From NCBI GenBank assembly GCA_030267905.1, contig BRXX01000420.1, forward strand, positions 1 through 64,000: 64,000 bases of DNA, written 5' to 3'. Source of the stretch: Triparma verrucosa. Its lineage: Eukaryota > Sar > Bolidophyceae > Parmales > Triparmaceae. Position 1 is the stretch's first letter; the number at the start of each line of letters is the position of its first letter. Under the pieces are notes generated by a model. It was not told the origin of the DNA. It ran no database searches and saw only the letters and a list, made by a program, of their open reading frames with translations. Positions 52,127-62,840 of the stretch are shown here, piece by piece. Position numbers and translations under genes: made by a program.

Positions 52127-53692
52127 TTATTCTACATTTATAGGCCTCACGAGTGTGTAGCATGCGTCGTCGTTGTTGGCTCCTGTTCCTGGGTCCGTGC
52201 CTCTCCCGTATTGCGCGCTGTTTATTATGTGAGTCGGATCACCTTTCAACTCCCCAACGTTATAAAATAATAAGTGCGGACGTTCGAGACGTGTGAATTT
52301 ATATGTTGTACCATCGTCGAAGTCAATGGATGCACCTTGACCGATGTCGGTGTCGTAGCGTGCGAGAGGATCACCGTACGTTACTCCTGTGTACGTCCAG
52401 TCCCATCCGTTGACGGAAAAAGCGTGTCCACCGGTAGCGTCGAGCCACCACTGATCTTTGGTGCCCGTGCCGTACATGTGGTGGAAGATTGCGTGGTAAT
52501 TCCCGTTGTTGTCGAGGTATATAAATTGATCTTCAGTGCCGGCCGCTCCGAGGTCAGGGAAGAGTTCTGTTGTGTGTCTGATGTAGGTGGAGGGGTCTTT
52601 CCAGTCAGAACCTGTCGATAAGAACATACGGGAACCGCCGGATGCAGTCCAGGAGCGCCACATGGCAACCATCGAACCGTTCTTAAGAATTACAGGAGCA
52701 AAATTCGTGTCGCTGCCCTGATAATCGCTGAAGATCTGCACAGGCTCGCTCCAGTTTCCTGAGGGGTCGGTTGTAAATGACATCCAGGTCGGATCACTGT
52801 CGCCGAGGTTCTGCGCCGTCTTCGTTCCGTCGTCACCGCAATCTCCGGGACCGGTGCTGCCGTCGCAGGGTCCTTCGCCGTCCCTGCAGCAGTCGCAGTC
52901 TCCGTGCTCTCCACGTAGCTGCGCTGTGAAATACATCACGAACTCTCCATCGGAACCGGGTACGACCTCAGGCTCGTGCGAAAAAACGTCCCAAACCACG
53001 TCCTTCCGCTCGAAGGGTTTGTCCGCGGACTCAGCGACGGCGTGTATGATTCGAGAGTTCTGCGCCCACGCTCCTATTCCGCAGTGTTCGGTCATCTCAG
53101 ACGCCCACATGTGGAGAGTGCCGTCTTTGGGGTCGGGCAATATGGCGCCTCCCCATGAACTCGTGTTGGCCATTTTCTTCGTGGCCTGATTGAGGTCCAT
53201 GCGACGGTATCCTGATTCCTTGGGCGTGGGCAGGATATTCAAAGTCTCGCAGCGCTCGCCCTTCCAAGCTGGCCGGCACTGGCAGGTGGAGCTCTCTGAG
53301 CACTTGCCATTTAACGAGCAGTCGCTGTCGTCTCGGCATCCCCAGTGCACCGCACCGGTGACGGCGGTCTCATCGTATGAAGGATTGAAGCCAGGAGATG
53401 TTATTTCGAAGCACTGCTTGGATAAACTCCTTGACTCGATTGACGCGCCACTGGGGAAATACGTGTAGTAGTTGCACCTAGTAGACCCAGTAGTGGCCGC
53501 GAGGCAGGCGTCGGAACATTCAGCTTCGTCGTCAAAGGTCCCTAAATATATGACTGTACCACCGACAGAATTGCGTTCCGATCGTGCGACATTTTCGACC
53601 TGAGAGAAACTCTCGTAGCGAGTTATGGAGGGATTGCCCGCCATGGCTGCTCCTAAGGAGGAGCACAGGGCCCCAAATGCGAGTATTTTCAT
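52127..53692 (-). CDS. Secreted EGF-like and five-bladed beta-propeller protein
   Basis: A single-exon frame; I start at MKILAFGALCSSLGAAMAG, a good signal peptide, which gives 521 aa and leaves 148 bp to the divergent neighbour. The longer frame (to 53890) would overlap that gene's first exon. An N-terminal cysteine-containing part (CSDACLAATTGSTRCNYYTY) resembles a PAN/apple-like module, then an EGF-like domain (CSLNGKCSESSTCQCRPAWK with GERC). Residues 160-510 follow the pattern of GH43/GH32-type beta-propellers (LHMWASEMTEHCGIGAW, HEPEVVPGSDGEFVMYFTAQ, SDPTWMSFTTDPSGNWSEP, LERPHLLFYN). Whether it is an active glycosidase is unclear; the catalytic residues cannot be assigned with confidence. 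Extracellular or lumenal carbohydrate binding is plausible. Confidence 0.75.
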   Translation of the reverse strand: MKILAFGALCSSLGAAMAGNPSITRYESFSQVENVARSERNSVGGTVIYLGTFDDEAECSDACLAATTGSTRCNYYTYFPSGASIESRSLSKQCFEITSPGFNPSYDETAVTGAVHWGCRDDSDCSLNGKCSESSTCQCRPAWKGERCETLNILPTPKESGYRRMDLNQATKKMANTSSWGGAILPDPKDGTLHMWASEMTEHCGIGAWAQNSRIIHAVAESADKPFERKDVVWDVFSHEPEVVPGSDGEFVMYFTAQLRGEHGDCDCCRDGEGPCDGSTGPGDCGDDGTKTAQNLGDSDPTWMSFTTDPSGNWSEPVQIFSDYQGSDTNFAPVILKNGSMVAMWRSWTASGGSRMFLSTGSDWKDPSTYIRHTTELFPDLGAAGTEDQFIYLDNNGNYHAIFHHMYGTGTKDQWWLDATGGHAFSVNGWDWTYTGVTYGDPLARYDTDIGQGASIDFDDGTTYKFTRLERPHLLFYNVGELKGDPTHIINSAQYGRGTDPGTGANNDDACYTLVRPINVE

Positions 53693-53840
53693 GCCAGACA
53701 GTTTGTCCCTTCTTTGGAACTTGATATCGCAATCGCTTGGAATCTGGAATCCTGGCACAACATCTTTGCTCTGCTCAAGGACCCTTCTACCTGTCGCACG
53801 ACGCACATCAGCCGGCAATTTTAATCCACGCCAGGACACC
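53693..53840. promoter_or_regulatory. Compact divergent promoter, 148 bp
   Basis: Spacer between the start of the EGF/propeller gene and the start of the DUF4795-like gene. No motif stands out; TTGATATCGCAATCGC is the most A/T-rich part. Confidence 0.35.
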
Positions 53841-56800
53841 ATGTCCTCGGATATATCGCCTCCCGCCACCCCGCCTCGGTCGGCACTCAATGTAGATGAG
53901 GATGCTGGTCACCAACCCGAGCAGGGGGTGTTACAGTCGCTTAACTCTCCCGCATTGAAGACGGCTGAAAGCTCGAACGAAGGGGCTAGAATTAGCAGTT
54001 TCAGCATGAGCGACGGTCCTATACGTGTTTCGCTGAATATTTATGACGGGAAGGAGTTAAAGGATGTAGTTAGAGACCTTATCCATGTTGTGAAAGAACA
54101 GGCAGCCACAATAGAATCCTACTCGTCTCGGTTCTCGGAGCTGGAAAGCCTAGTGTACTCGGAATCGATGAGGAATAAGACTAGAGTCGACGCACTGTCG
54201 AACGGGGTAAACAACTTGGCGCAGAATATACAGGGGTTTGTTGACAAGGATGTCGAAGAGGTTGAGACGGTCATAGCTGCGGCTCCGACAATCATGGAGA
54301 CCATTAGCGTCCGTGCTAATCCTCTGCCCAGCCCAGCTGTTAGCCCTGAGAAGGAGGAAATTTTCGTCGAGGAGGAGGAAAAGAAAGAGGTGAAACCGGA
54401 GCCGGAGCTGGAGCCCGAACCGGAGCCCGAACCGGAGCCAGAAGTTAAACCTGAGCCAGTCGCTGCCCCTGCACCCGCACCCAAGCCAGTCAATATTCCC
54501 GCCCCTGCACCCGCTCCTACACCCACTCCTGCACCCGCCCCTGCACCAACTCCAGCCCCTGCGCCCGCTCCTGCCCCAGCCGTGACCCCGGCACCAGCAT
54601 CTACCCCCGCACCTGCCCCTGTAACAACAACAACAAATACTACTAGGTCGTCGGTGTCGTCAAATTCTCCACCCAAACCTAAACCTAATAACCGGCAAGC
54701 CCGCCTACGCTTCCAGAGGGCGGTCCGAAAAGTGATCCTTCAAATTCGCATGAAGGATTCCATGGTCGGCGTCCTCACATCACGCGCCAAGAAGGGGCAA
54801 TCTATCGGAGAGCGGCTCCAAACCAATGAGGAGATGCGGTGGAAGCAGGAGACGGCAATTGAGCTACTGAAGAAGCAGCTCGCCGACCAAAAGGTGGAAA
54901 TTGAGAAGCTACGTTTGGAGAGGGGCGAGTGGATGGCAAAGGTTGAGGAGAAGTTCACAGGGCAAGATGAAATACTACAGGAGGTGAAGGCGGAGGTCGA
55001 CGAGCTCGGCCATGTCGCCGGCAAAATGAAAGACCTTGAAGCTGCCCAGGCGGCCATGCTAGAGGAGGTCAAGGAGGAAGTGGCAGCGACGACGAAGGGT
55101 CTCGAAACGAAAACTGAAACTTTGTCGTCTAAGCTCTTTGGCTACCAGGACAGTCAAGCGGAGATAATGGTCGGCCATGGGGATATGCACGTTCAGAACA
55201 TCGAGCAGTGCCTGGCCCGGTGTGAATTGCTCGCTGAAGAGATGTTGAAGGCCGACAATCTAACTAGCGACCAGGTGTTCAACCTGAGGAGGGAGATGGG
55301 AAGGTGAGGAGTAAATACTCCTAGGTGGCTGCAGTATTTTCTGCAGATTTTGCAAAATCTAACACAAACTTCGTCCTCGCATGGCAGCCTCGACGGACAG
55401 AGTAAGACAGCCGGCCACTTTTTAAGCATCATAAGCAAATACATGGATGTCGATCCCAAAAATTACGGAGGGCTAAAAAGTGCGAGGACGAACCTGAGCG
55501 ACGGAGTCTCCGCGCTTGAGGAGAGGCTTGGACCGCTGTGGGGCGTGGTGGGCCAGTTCGACAACAATATCGCCCAGTCGATCAACCTCATCATGACCCT
55601 GCAGACCGGCTTCTCGAACCAGGAGGCGGCCTTGAAGAAGATGGAAGGAGAGATCCTGGCCAAGGCGGACGCGGGCATCGTCAAGTCCCTCGAGGACAAT
55701 GCCAAGGTCTTGGAGGAGAACTCCAAGAAGATCAAGGATGACATGAACAAGGTTTCTGGGGACATGCATAACCTTTCGAGCAACAACGCCGACCTCTCGA
55801 CCAAGGTGTATGACCTCTACGACAGAATGGACAACATTGTGGACGAGGAGAAACTCAAAGAGTCCGTCAAGTCGCTGCTTGACCTCTACATTCGACAGCT
55901 CAACGCCAAGGCCGAGGGCAACGAGAAGTTGGTGGGGGAGCTCCAGAAGGAGCTTGAGAAGAACGGAGCGGCAGTTAACGATCTCTTCAGGACTAAGGCG
56001 GACGTGTCAGAAGTCGGTCAGAAGGCCGACAATAGTCAGGTGGACGAGACGAAGGCCATGCTTTCACAGCTGCAAACATTCGTGAAGCAGTTCGAGCGGG
56101 AGCTCGAGCAGGTCCGCAACGGGCAGGCGGATGACCTCGACAAAATCAAGAGGAAGATGGAACGCCGGATGACAAAGGCAATGATGGGGCAACCGGAGAA
56201 GAAGGACGACGAAGTTCTGCTGTCGCACAAGAAACTCGACCTCTGCCTCGCGTGCAACAGGCCGATGGGGAAAAGCGTCAATTTATCGGCGGCAGTGGGG
56301 TACTACGGGCCTGTGCAGGACCCTACAAAGCAAGTGTTTGGCGCCAGGAGGAAGTCGACAATGCCCGCCAACATGCTCATCCACCTCGAGGAGAACAGGC
56401 GGCGAGCGACGTCCATCGGTGGCGCGCTTCTTCCCAAGAACAGACCAACCGGGCTTTTTTCGGGCGGGTTTAACCTCCCCATTAAGAAGGGAATCTGGAA
56501 CGAGGACCTAGGTGGCACTGGAGATAGAAAAGCCCCGGAGCCGCCTCACACTGAGGTCCAGAAGGTCCGCAAGACGCTGGCGGGAATGAATATTGATCCC
56601 GACGGAGCGCCGGACACCCCCAGCATGAGGAAGGGGAGCATGACCGGCAAGAAGGTTCCGAAGGACTGGCTGAAGGTGACAAGCAAGGGCGTGACCGCTG
56701 ATGGCGGACCGGCGGCCGTTGGGAACATGGAGGCCTTGAAGCGAGAGGCAAGAAAGAGCTCGATACGGGCTGCCGACGGCCGAAGGGTGAGAGGAAGCAG

Positions 56801-56927
56801 CCTCCACGTCGTCAAGAGTCCGAAGGCAGGCAGCACGCCCAAGACGGGACAGCAGCAGGGCAGCTTCGGCGTCAACCCCAGCTTCAAGGAGAGCGCCAGC
56901 ACAACAAAACTACCCGCTATAGGATAA
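53841..56927 (+). CDS. DUF4795/QRICH2-like long coiled-coil protein, probable flagellar component
   Basis: Two exons, 53841..55303 and 55388..56927, give exactly 1000 aa. The ATG of MSSDISPPATPPRS is preferred to an in-frame upstream ATG that would overlap the divergent gene. Residues 170-270 are a Glu-Pro then Pro-Ala-rich stretch with EPEPEP and APAPAP repeats. Residues 290-790 are coiled coil. A short Cys motif follows (LDLCLACNRPMGKS), comparable to the C..C.RP sequence of the DUF4795 domain in QRICH2, a sperm-flagellum protein. The C-terminal 170 residues are basic and Ser/Gly-rich. With DNAAF3 in the same window a flagellar role is a reasonable inference, not a proof. It ends 77 nt from the convergent eIF5A gene. 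Confidence 0.65.
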
Positions 56928-57004
56928 ATAAGAAAAGAAGAAGAAGTTGAAAAAAAACATCACCTCGCGCGCACTGCGGCTGTGTTTCATTAGTTGTTGT
57001 TTGC

Positions 57005-57834
57005 TTACTCCTGGATGATCTTAAAGTCGACAACCTCCTCCATGCCCATAGCAGCCTGGACGGTGACCATGACGGTGTTCTCTCCGTCGTTCCACGCCTC
57101 CCTGATCTTCTTGGCGAGGTCATCGGGGTAGGTGGGGAGCTTGACGTCGTCCTTCTGCTCTCCTCCCTCGTCGAAGAGGGAGAGGAAGTCCTCATCGTCA
57201 ATGTTGGCGATCTCCCACTCGGTCTTGTTGACGATGGGGACGGTGGTTCCGTGGGTGGAGGGGACCATGTCCATGATCTTCTTTCCGTTGAAGATGTCGA
57301 CGGTCTCGAAGTTGCACTTGGCGTGGCCGTGCTTTCCGGTCTTGGAGACGGAGATGTTGAGGACCTTGACGGGGCGTCCCTTGATGTTCATGTATCCGCC
57401 CTTCTTGACCTAAGGTGAGGGGGCAGGGGAGGAGATGAGTTAGAATTAATGGGAGGGGAGGGGGGCGGGGCGGGGGCGGGGACAGTGCAGGGCGCAGAAA
57501 TGTGAGGTGCTTGGGATCGGCAGGGTGACCACGAAGGGTGACGGTTTCAAGAGGAGGAAAGGGGGGGACGACGCACGGCTGCGGGGCGTTCATTGCCTCC
57601 AGGGATGAGTCTTAGAGTTTCACGCCCCGCTGCGGATAAGAAATGAATCAAATCCGGCGAATGTGGCCTAACAGTCCTGAACACGACCAAACGTCGTCGA
57701 AGGCACCCGGACGGGGGGTTAGGGCTTCTGCCTCTCCACGTCCATGTTCGGCTCACCTGCCCAGCCTCCATGGGGATCTCGAGAGAAGCTCCGGCATCAG
57801 CGTTCTCGATGGCGTACTCGTTATCGTCAGACAT
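57005..57834 (-). CDS. EIF5A: Translation initiation factor 5A
   Basis: Two exons, complement(57005..57409, 57757..57834), give 160 aa, the usual length. The hypusine loop reads SKTGKHGHAK, with the lysine between Gly and His as the modified residue. Flanking family sequence is intact: KKGGYMNIKGRPVKVLNISV, ETVDIFNGKKIMD, and the C-terminal OB-fold end VTVQAAMGMEEVVDFKIIQE. It binds the ribosomal E site and helps elongation and termination at difficult sequences. The intron (57410-57756, 347 nt) is one of the longest in the window and G-rich, as is common in highly expressed genes with regulatory first introns. The start is 244 bp from the divergent SAM-domain gene. Confidence 0.96.
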
Positions 57835-58078
57835 TCTTTTAAGGTGAGTTGGGAAAGTGGTGATGGCTGGCTGTGGTCAAATTTAGAGTTTCGCAGGCAG
57901 AGCCAAAACAAGGTTGGCACCATAGAAAGGGGCTCTCTTTTGCGAGCAGAAAGTGGCAATTCATTTGTCGAGAGCGATCCTTAACATCGCACCCGAGCCT
58001 TTGAAAAAGCGACTTCTAGCTTAGAGGCGGCGGAAGACGTCTTTGTGAATCGCTTCCGGTAGTCGTTACAGTGCCAGG

Positions 58079-60574
58079 ATGGAGGAAGGAATCAAGGTGA
58101 GATTTATCAGGATCAGGCGCGAAGCACTGTATCCGTACCTAACTATCGTATCTTACAGGCTATTACTGTCGCGTTGGTGTCGGATTCCAAGACGGAAAGG
58201 GCCAGAAAGAAAAATCTGGAGGACCTCGTAGCTCTCATCTCTAAATGCGTAGAAGAAAATGATGACGAAGAAGACGACCCGGTGTTCGGGGGAGAAACGG
58301 AGGCGGCGGAAGAGCTTAGCGCTGCGGTATCAGCAGCCTGCCGAAAGGCCTTGATGATGGACGAGATTGGTAACGTGACCCTGGCTCTGAGGTGCTGGAG
58401 AAACCTCACCGACGCTATTGAGGACGAAGACTCGCTTCGAGCGATAAGCAATGACGGGGAATTGTTGAGAGCTTGCGTTGAGGCCCTGTCCGAAAGCGCG
58501 ACGACGCATTTGGATGGCGATATGGATGGCGAGGAGGCGATGGACAAGCAGCAGTGGAGCGAGCTTGTTTGTGACATAGTAACGAGCGTTGGAAGCATTG
58601 AGGATGCAATGGACTTGACGAAGGGGGTGGAAGGAACGGGGGATTCTCGCCGGCTGTCTGCGCTCCTAATCACGACTGCCGGGGGCGCCGGGGAGGGTGC
58701 GGCCTCGAGCGCGATCGAGGCGCTTAGCGACAACAAAAATGCCACCATGTTGATCAAGACAACAGGTAAATGTCTTTTGAAGAAATGCTACGGGGCGGGG
58801 GGGCGGTGGGGGTTGTGTGTGGGTTCCAATTCTAACTAGTACGCTCGTTACAGGATTCGTGGAAAAGGTTTTGGGCTTGATTGAAGACCACGAGCAGGGC
58901 TCTGTGACGGAGGAGGGGATCGACGCCGTAGTTTCGCTTTCGGGTGCCTTGTGGAATTTCAGCTTCCAGGAGGGACTGAGGGAGGGCATGCTAAAGGAGA
59001 ACCCGCATTTGCTAGTCAGGATGCTAGAGCAGGCGAAGAAGTTCTTGTCCTGCGATGCGAGCAAGAAGCTCGTAGCGAGTATGTCCAACTTCACAGATGA
59101 CAAGGAGCTCGACCGGGTAATCTTCGAGTCGAGCCAAGACATCTTCTCGGCGATCGTTGAGTTCGAAATAGCACGAGATGGCAAAAGAAGGGATCTCGGC
59201 GACTCCATATCTGACGAGGACGCGGAGGACTTACAATTCTGCACCAAGTACATAGAGACCGCGCTGGATAACCTGGTGCGGAAGGGTCTGGTCGAGCTCG
59301 TAGCTGATGCCGTCGCCGAGAGCGACGGTGAGTTTGAGGCGATAGTGGAGTTGTACGTTGAGAATGAGCGAGAGAGGGAGGAGAAAGAGGGGAAGGAGAG
59401 GAAGGAGAGGGAGGAGAGGGAGGAGAGGGAGAGGCTGGAGAGAGAAGAGAGAGAGGAGAGAGAGGAGAGGGAGCGAGTGGAGATGACTCGTTTGGCCTTG
59501 GAGGCTGTCGGGTTAGGGGGTGGGGGTGATGAGGGGGGTGAAGGGGGGGAGATGGAGGAGGAGGAGGAGGAGGAGAAGAAGAAGAAGGAAGGAGACGAGG
59601 GTGGGCAGACGTCGGAGGAAACGGAGGCGGTCGATTTGCCCCCCATTAATCCGCCGGCTGAGGAGAAGGAGGAGGAAGAGGATGAGGAAGAAGAGCTCTC
59701 AGACCAAGCCCAACCGCTGCGAGAGGAACACCACGTGAGCCGGCTCGAATCGAAAGCCAGCCCGCATCCACACCCTCCACCCGCTCCAGTAGAAGCTCCG
59801 ACAATTTTCGAAGAGCCGTCCGAGCCATCTCCGAAGACGACAAAGACGAAGGAAGAGGAAGTGGGCGGCCTGAAGGAAATCGACCTGAAAAGGCACAACG
59901 AAGAATACGCCTCCGGCCTCAAAGCTGACAAGCGCCACCACACAAAGAAGCCTTCCTCCCCCCCCCGTTCCAAAAAGCCCTCCAAGCGCTCCCACCCTAA
60001 ACCCCACAACCACCACCGCCACATCCACCACCGCTCAACCCCCCCCCTCGACCTAAAAGTCCGGCTCTCCTCCAAAATCCCCCCCAAGCCCCTCCCCCAA
60101 TACACCCTCCACGACGTCGCCTCCCTCCTCTACCACCTCAACCTAACCCGCTACATAAAGCCCTTCCTCCTAAAAAATCAGATAGACGGTCACCTCCTCT
60201 CCCTCGCAACAGAACCCTCCGACCTCCACTCTTTAGGTGTCCACTCTAATTTGCACGCTTTGAAGCTTTTAGAATGGATAATGAAAAAGAAAATAATCGA
60301 TCAAGGCAGAGGTAACGTACGGACCGTACCTCTTAATACTTTAAACGTGAACGATGTCGGGAGGTTGATTAGGAATATTGGTTTGGGGAGGTATGAGGCG
60401 GCGTTTATACAAAACGGGATTGACGGGGAGGTTATTAATAATGTTAGGAGGTGGGAGGATATGAAGTTTTTGGGAGTGCAGGGGATTTTGGGGGAGAAAA
60501 TTGTTGAGAGGGTCAAGGTTTGGAGGGTTGCGGGGGTGGGGGTGGATGAAATTGAAAGCGGGAAACCAGAATGA
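58079..60574 (+). CDS. ARM-like helical protein with tandem SAM domains
   Basis: Exons 58079..58096 (MEEGIK), 58159..58765 and 58854..60574 give 781 aa. Residues 1-430 are helical with repeated acidic segments (VTLALRCWRNLTDAIEDEDS; DAVVSLSGALWNFSFQ), which looks like an ARM/HEAT array. A long charged linker follows (Glu/Arg-rich runs at about 390-480, then Pro/His/Lys-rich sequence). The last 150 residues hold two sterile alpha motifs: YTLHDVASLLYHLNLTRYIK with SLGVHSNLHALKLLEWI, and LNVNDVGRLIRNIGLGRYEA with FLGVQGILGEKIVERV. SAM domains form polymers or bind partners. The architecture resembles SARM1 (ARM-SAM-SAM) but I see no TIR domain after the SAMs. The stop is only 31 nt from that of the convergent gene. 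Confidence 0.75.
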
Positions 60575-60605
60575 TTTTTGTTGGCCAAAGCATTCGTAAA
60601 TTCGT

Positions 60606-62840
60606 TTAATTGTTTTCCGCAACATCATTATTGGCCTCAAGGAAAAAATCGAAGAACAACTTCTCAACGTTGTCAGCCTCCTCTGGGTACAGCAAGAGGA
60701 AGAACTCAAGGAAGGAAATTTTTCCGTCACGGTCAACGTCAACGAGCCGGAAGAGTTCTTTGAACTTGTGAGCTGGCAGGTGTACGCCAAGGTTTGCGAG
60801 GCAGCTGCGTAGCTCCTTCTGATTTAAAGTTCCGTCCCCGTTCAAGTCAAATTCTTTGAAGATCTCGTTACACGCCTTCATATCGATGCCCTGTATCTCG
60901 AGCTTTTCCAAGACCTGAGCGAAGGCGGCCTTCCCCACCGCCAATGTGTCCTCCGTCTCGTCGACGACGGCACCGATAACTTCCAAGTCAATATGAGAGA
61001 TGGCCGCCAGGATGGAGTGTGTCTTTACGCACATTCCGCACATGTAAAACGAGAGAAAGCCAGGCACGAGGCAGAGCAAGAAATACACGGGACCCAGATT
61101 TGAATACTTCTCGAGGGCGACGTAAGCGTAGTTCGCGCAGAACACTGCAATGTAGAAGCAATTGAAGAGCAATGCGAGGTCGAGGAGCTTTTCTTGAACA
61201 ATCTCAGATTTAAATAGGTACACCGACTTCAATTTTGCGTTGAGAATGACTCTATTGATGGCATCGTTGTCCGGATTCGTTTGCACTGCCGCCCGATGTT
61301 GACTCAGGCGAGCCATGGCAGGGGTATTTTCAAGCGGTAGGGGTGAACCCTCTGGTACAACTAAACTGCGATACTGCGATACTGCACGATGTGGTGTCGT
61401 TTTCGGCGAATCCTCTGGTACTGCGAAAGGGTGTTCATTTGAACTACTGCTTGGTCGCCGACCTGAAGCCGATACATTTCTTAGTGAAGTAGGGGCCAAG
61501 ACCTTTCCCACAGTTGAGACACCTGCGACTATTGCTCCAAGGATCGCGTCGTCCTTGACGGGGTCATGATGATGCTGATGATGATGTTGGTGCTCGGAAT
61601 TTTGTTTCGGATGGAGGTGATTGGACGATGGTCCCGCCTTCAAGGCGGACAGCAGCTCGGCCTTACGCTTGGAGCTCACCGCACCCTGGCCCACTTTCGG
61701 CGCCGAACCGTTACCGTTGAAGCTCAATTCAGTGAAGGTTTGTGTTTTTCCCTCCTCGTCCTTCAAGTCCACGTCTCCTCCCTGTCGCTTTTTGTGTAAC
61801 TCAACAAGCAGAGCTTCTTCTGCAAGTAGCTTTTTCTCTACTCGCTTCATATAATCGATACAAAGTTCCAAGTTTCCGCAGCCCATTAACTTCAAGAGAT
61901 GCGACTCAGATCTCATTGCCACTAACTTCAGGAAGCATACGCTTAGCAGCATCGCCCAGCCAGTGGCCATGAAGAAGAGGAGACCATCGTTTCCACCACA
62001 TCTAAAAGAAGTTGAGCTAGCGAGGAATCTACGTCCAGAGGTGTCACTGTCACTGTCACTGTCACCGTCACCGTCACACCCGGAGGAGGAAGCAACAATT
62101 TCGCTTCTAATGATGTTGATACAGAGCAAAACGCAGAGAAAAAACCAACTGCTGATCTCCACCTCGAGCAATTTAGTGACATGCTTGTCAAGTACTTCCC
62201 TCATATACGAGGAAAAGTCGAAGGCCGACACGGGAAACTTATAGTGGTCGCAGAAGAACATGTTGTAGGCTTTGAATCTGATATCGTACTTGAGCTTCTG
62301 CGCATCCTGGGAGAAAAAAATTCTCCAGCCAGTGAGGGACGCTTTATTATCCTCGAACCTGCGACGACCGAAGCAGTCGCAAAGAAGTGGTAAGTAAGTT
62401 GGAAGCACCATCATCTCCTGTAAAAGCGCCTTCTCAACCTCTCACCTTTTCACCAAGATATCTGTGTCGAGCACAGAGGCGACATCTATCTCCCTCTTAA
62501 TTCTAGAGTTTAAGTACATCATACCGGCAGCGCTGAGGACGAAATTAAGCGCCGCAAAGAAAATAACAATGTGAGAGAACTCGAACGCGATAAGAATGTC
62601 GTGGTCGACCGCAGTCTTGCTCTGGAGGAAAAGAAAGGTTCCGAAGGATATCAAGCCAAGGATGGTCAGCTCGCGGTATATTTTGTCCACCATCTCTTTG
62701 TACGGCGTTCCTTCGAGATGATTGTCCAATCGAACAGTCATTACTTCGAAGAGCACTGTAAACAATATGATGCCGACCAAGGCAACTGACGCGGCTGTGG
62801 TGTTCAGCTCGGCACCTAGGCCAAATACTCCTCCTCCCAT
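60606..62840 (-). CDS. MLO-like seven-helix membrane protein with C-terminal EF-hand pair
   Basis: Exons complement(60606..62358, 62446..62840) give 715 aa. The acceptor was fixed by phase (LVKR joined to FEDNKASLTG) and by its introner end GGTCGTCGCAG. Seven hydrophobic segments occur: three in exon 1 (ASVALVGIILFTVLFEVMTV, LTILGLISFGTFLFLQS, ILIAFEFSHIVIFFAALNFV) and four in exon 2. DIRFKAYNMFFCDHYKFPVS and a preceding helix resemble the MLO fold. A disordered His/Ser-rich loop (HQHHHQHHHDP) separates helices five and six. Two EF-hands lie near the end: DLNGDGTLNQKE and DVDRDGKISFLE, both with canonical Ca2+ ligands. Plant MLO uses calmodulin instead; a built-in EF-hand pair could replace it. 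A Ca2+-regulated channel role is inference. Confidence 0.72.
62359..62445 (-). mobile_element. Introner-like intron (MLO-like gene)
   Basis: The coding strand ends TTTGCGACTGCTTCGG then TCGTCGCAG. A shorter reading of the same region (ending at TTTTACAG) would leave a 28-nt intron and the wrong phase, so the introner end decides the exon boundary. Confidence 0.7.

Noticed and set aside
53693..53890. N-terminal extension of the EGF/propeller frame to 53890
   Set aside because: It would overlap the first exon of the divergent gene and place the signal peptide internally; the ATG at 53692 gives a proper signal peptide.
58666..60105. Long antisense Ser-rich frame (479 codons) opposite the SAM-domain gene
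   Set aside because: Mirror of Glu/Lys/Arg-rich repeats on the plus strand; it is low-complexity Ser/Leu without domains.
62418..62445. A 28-nt intron in the MLO-like gene ending at TTTTACAG
   Set aside because: Too short to splice and leaves the wrong phase; the introner acceptor at 62359 restores the frame.
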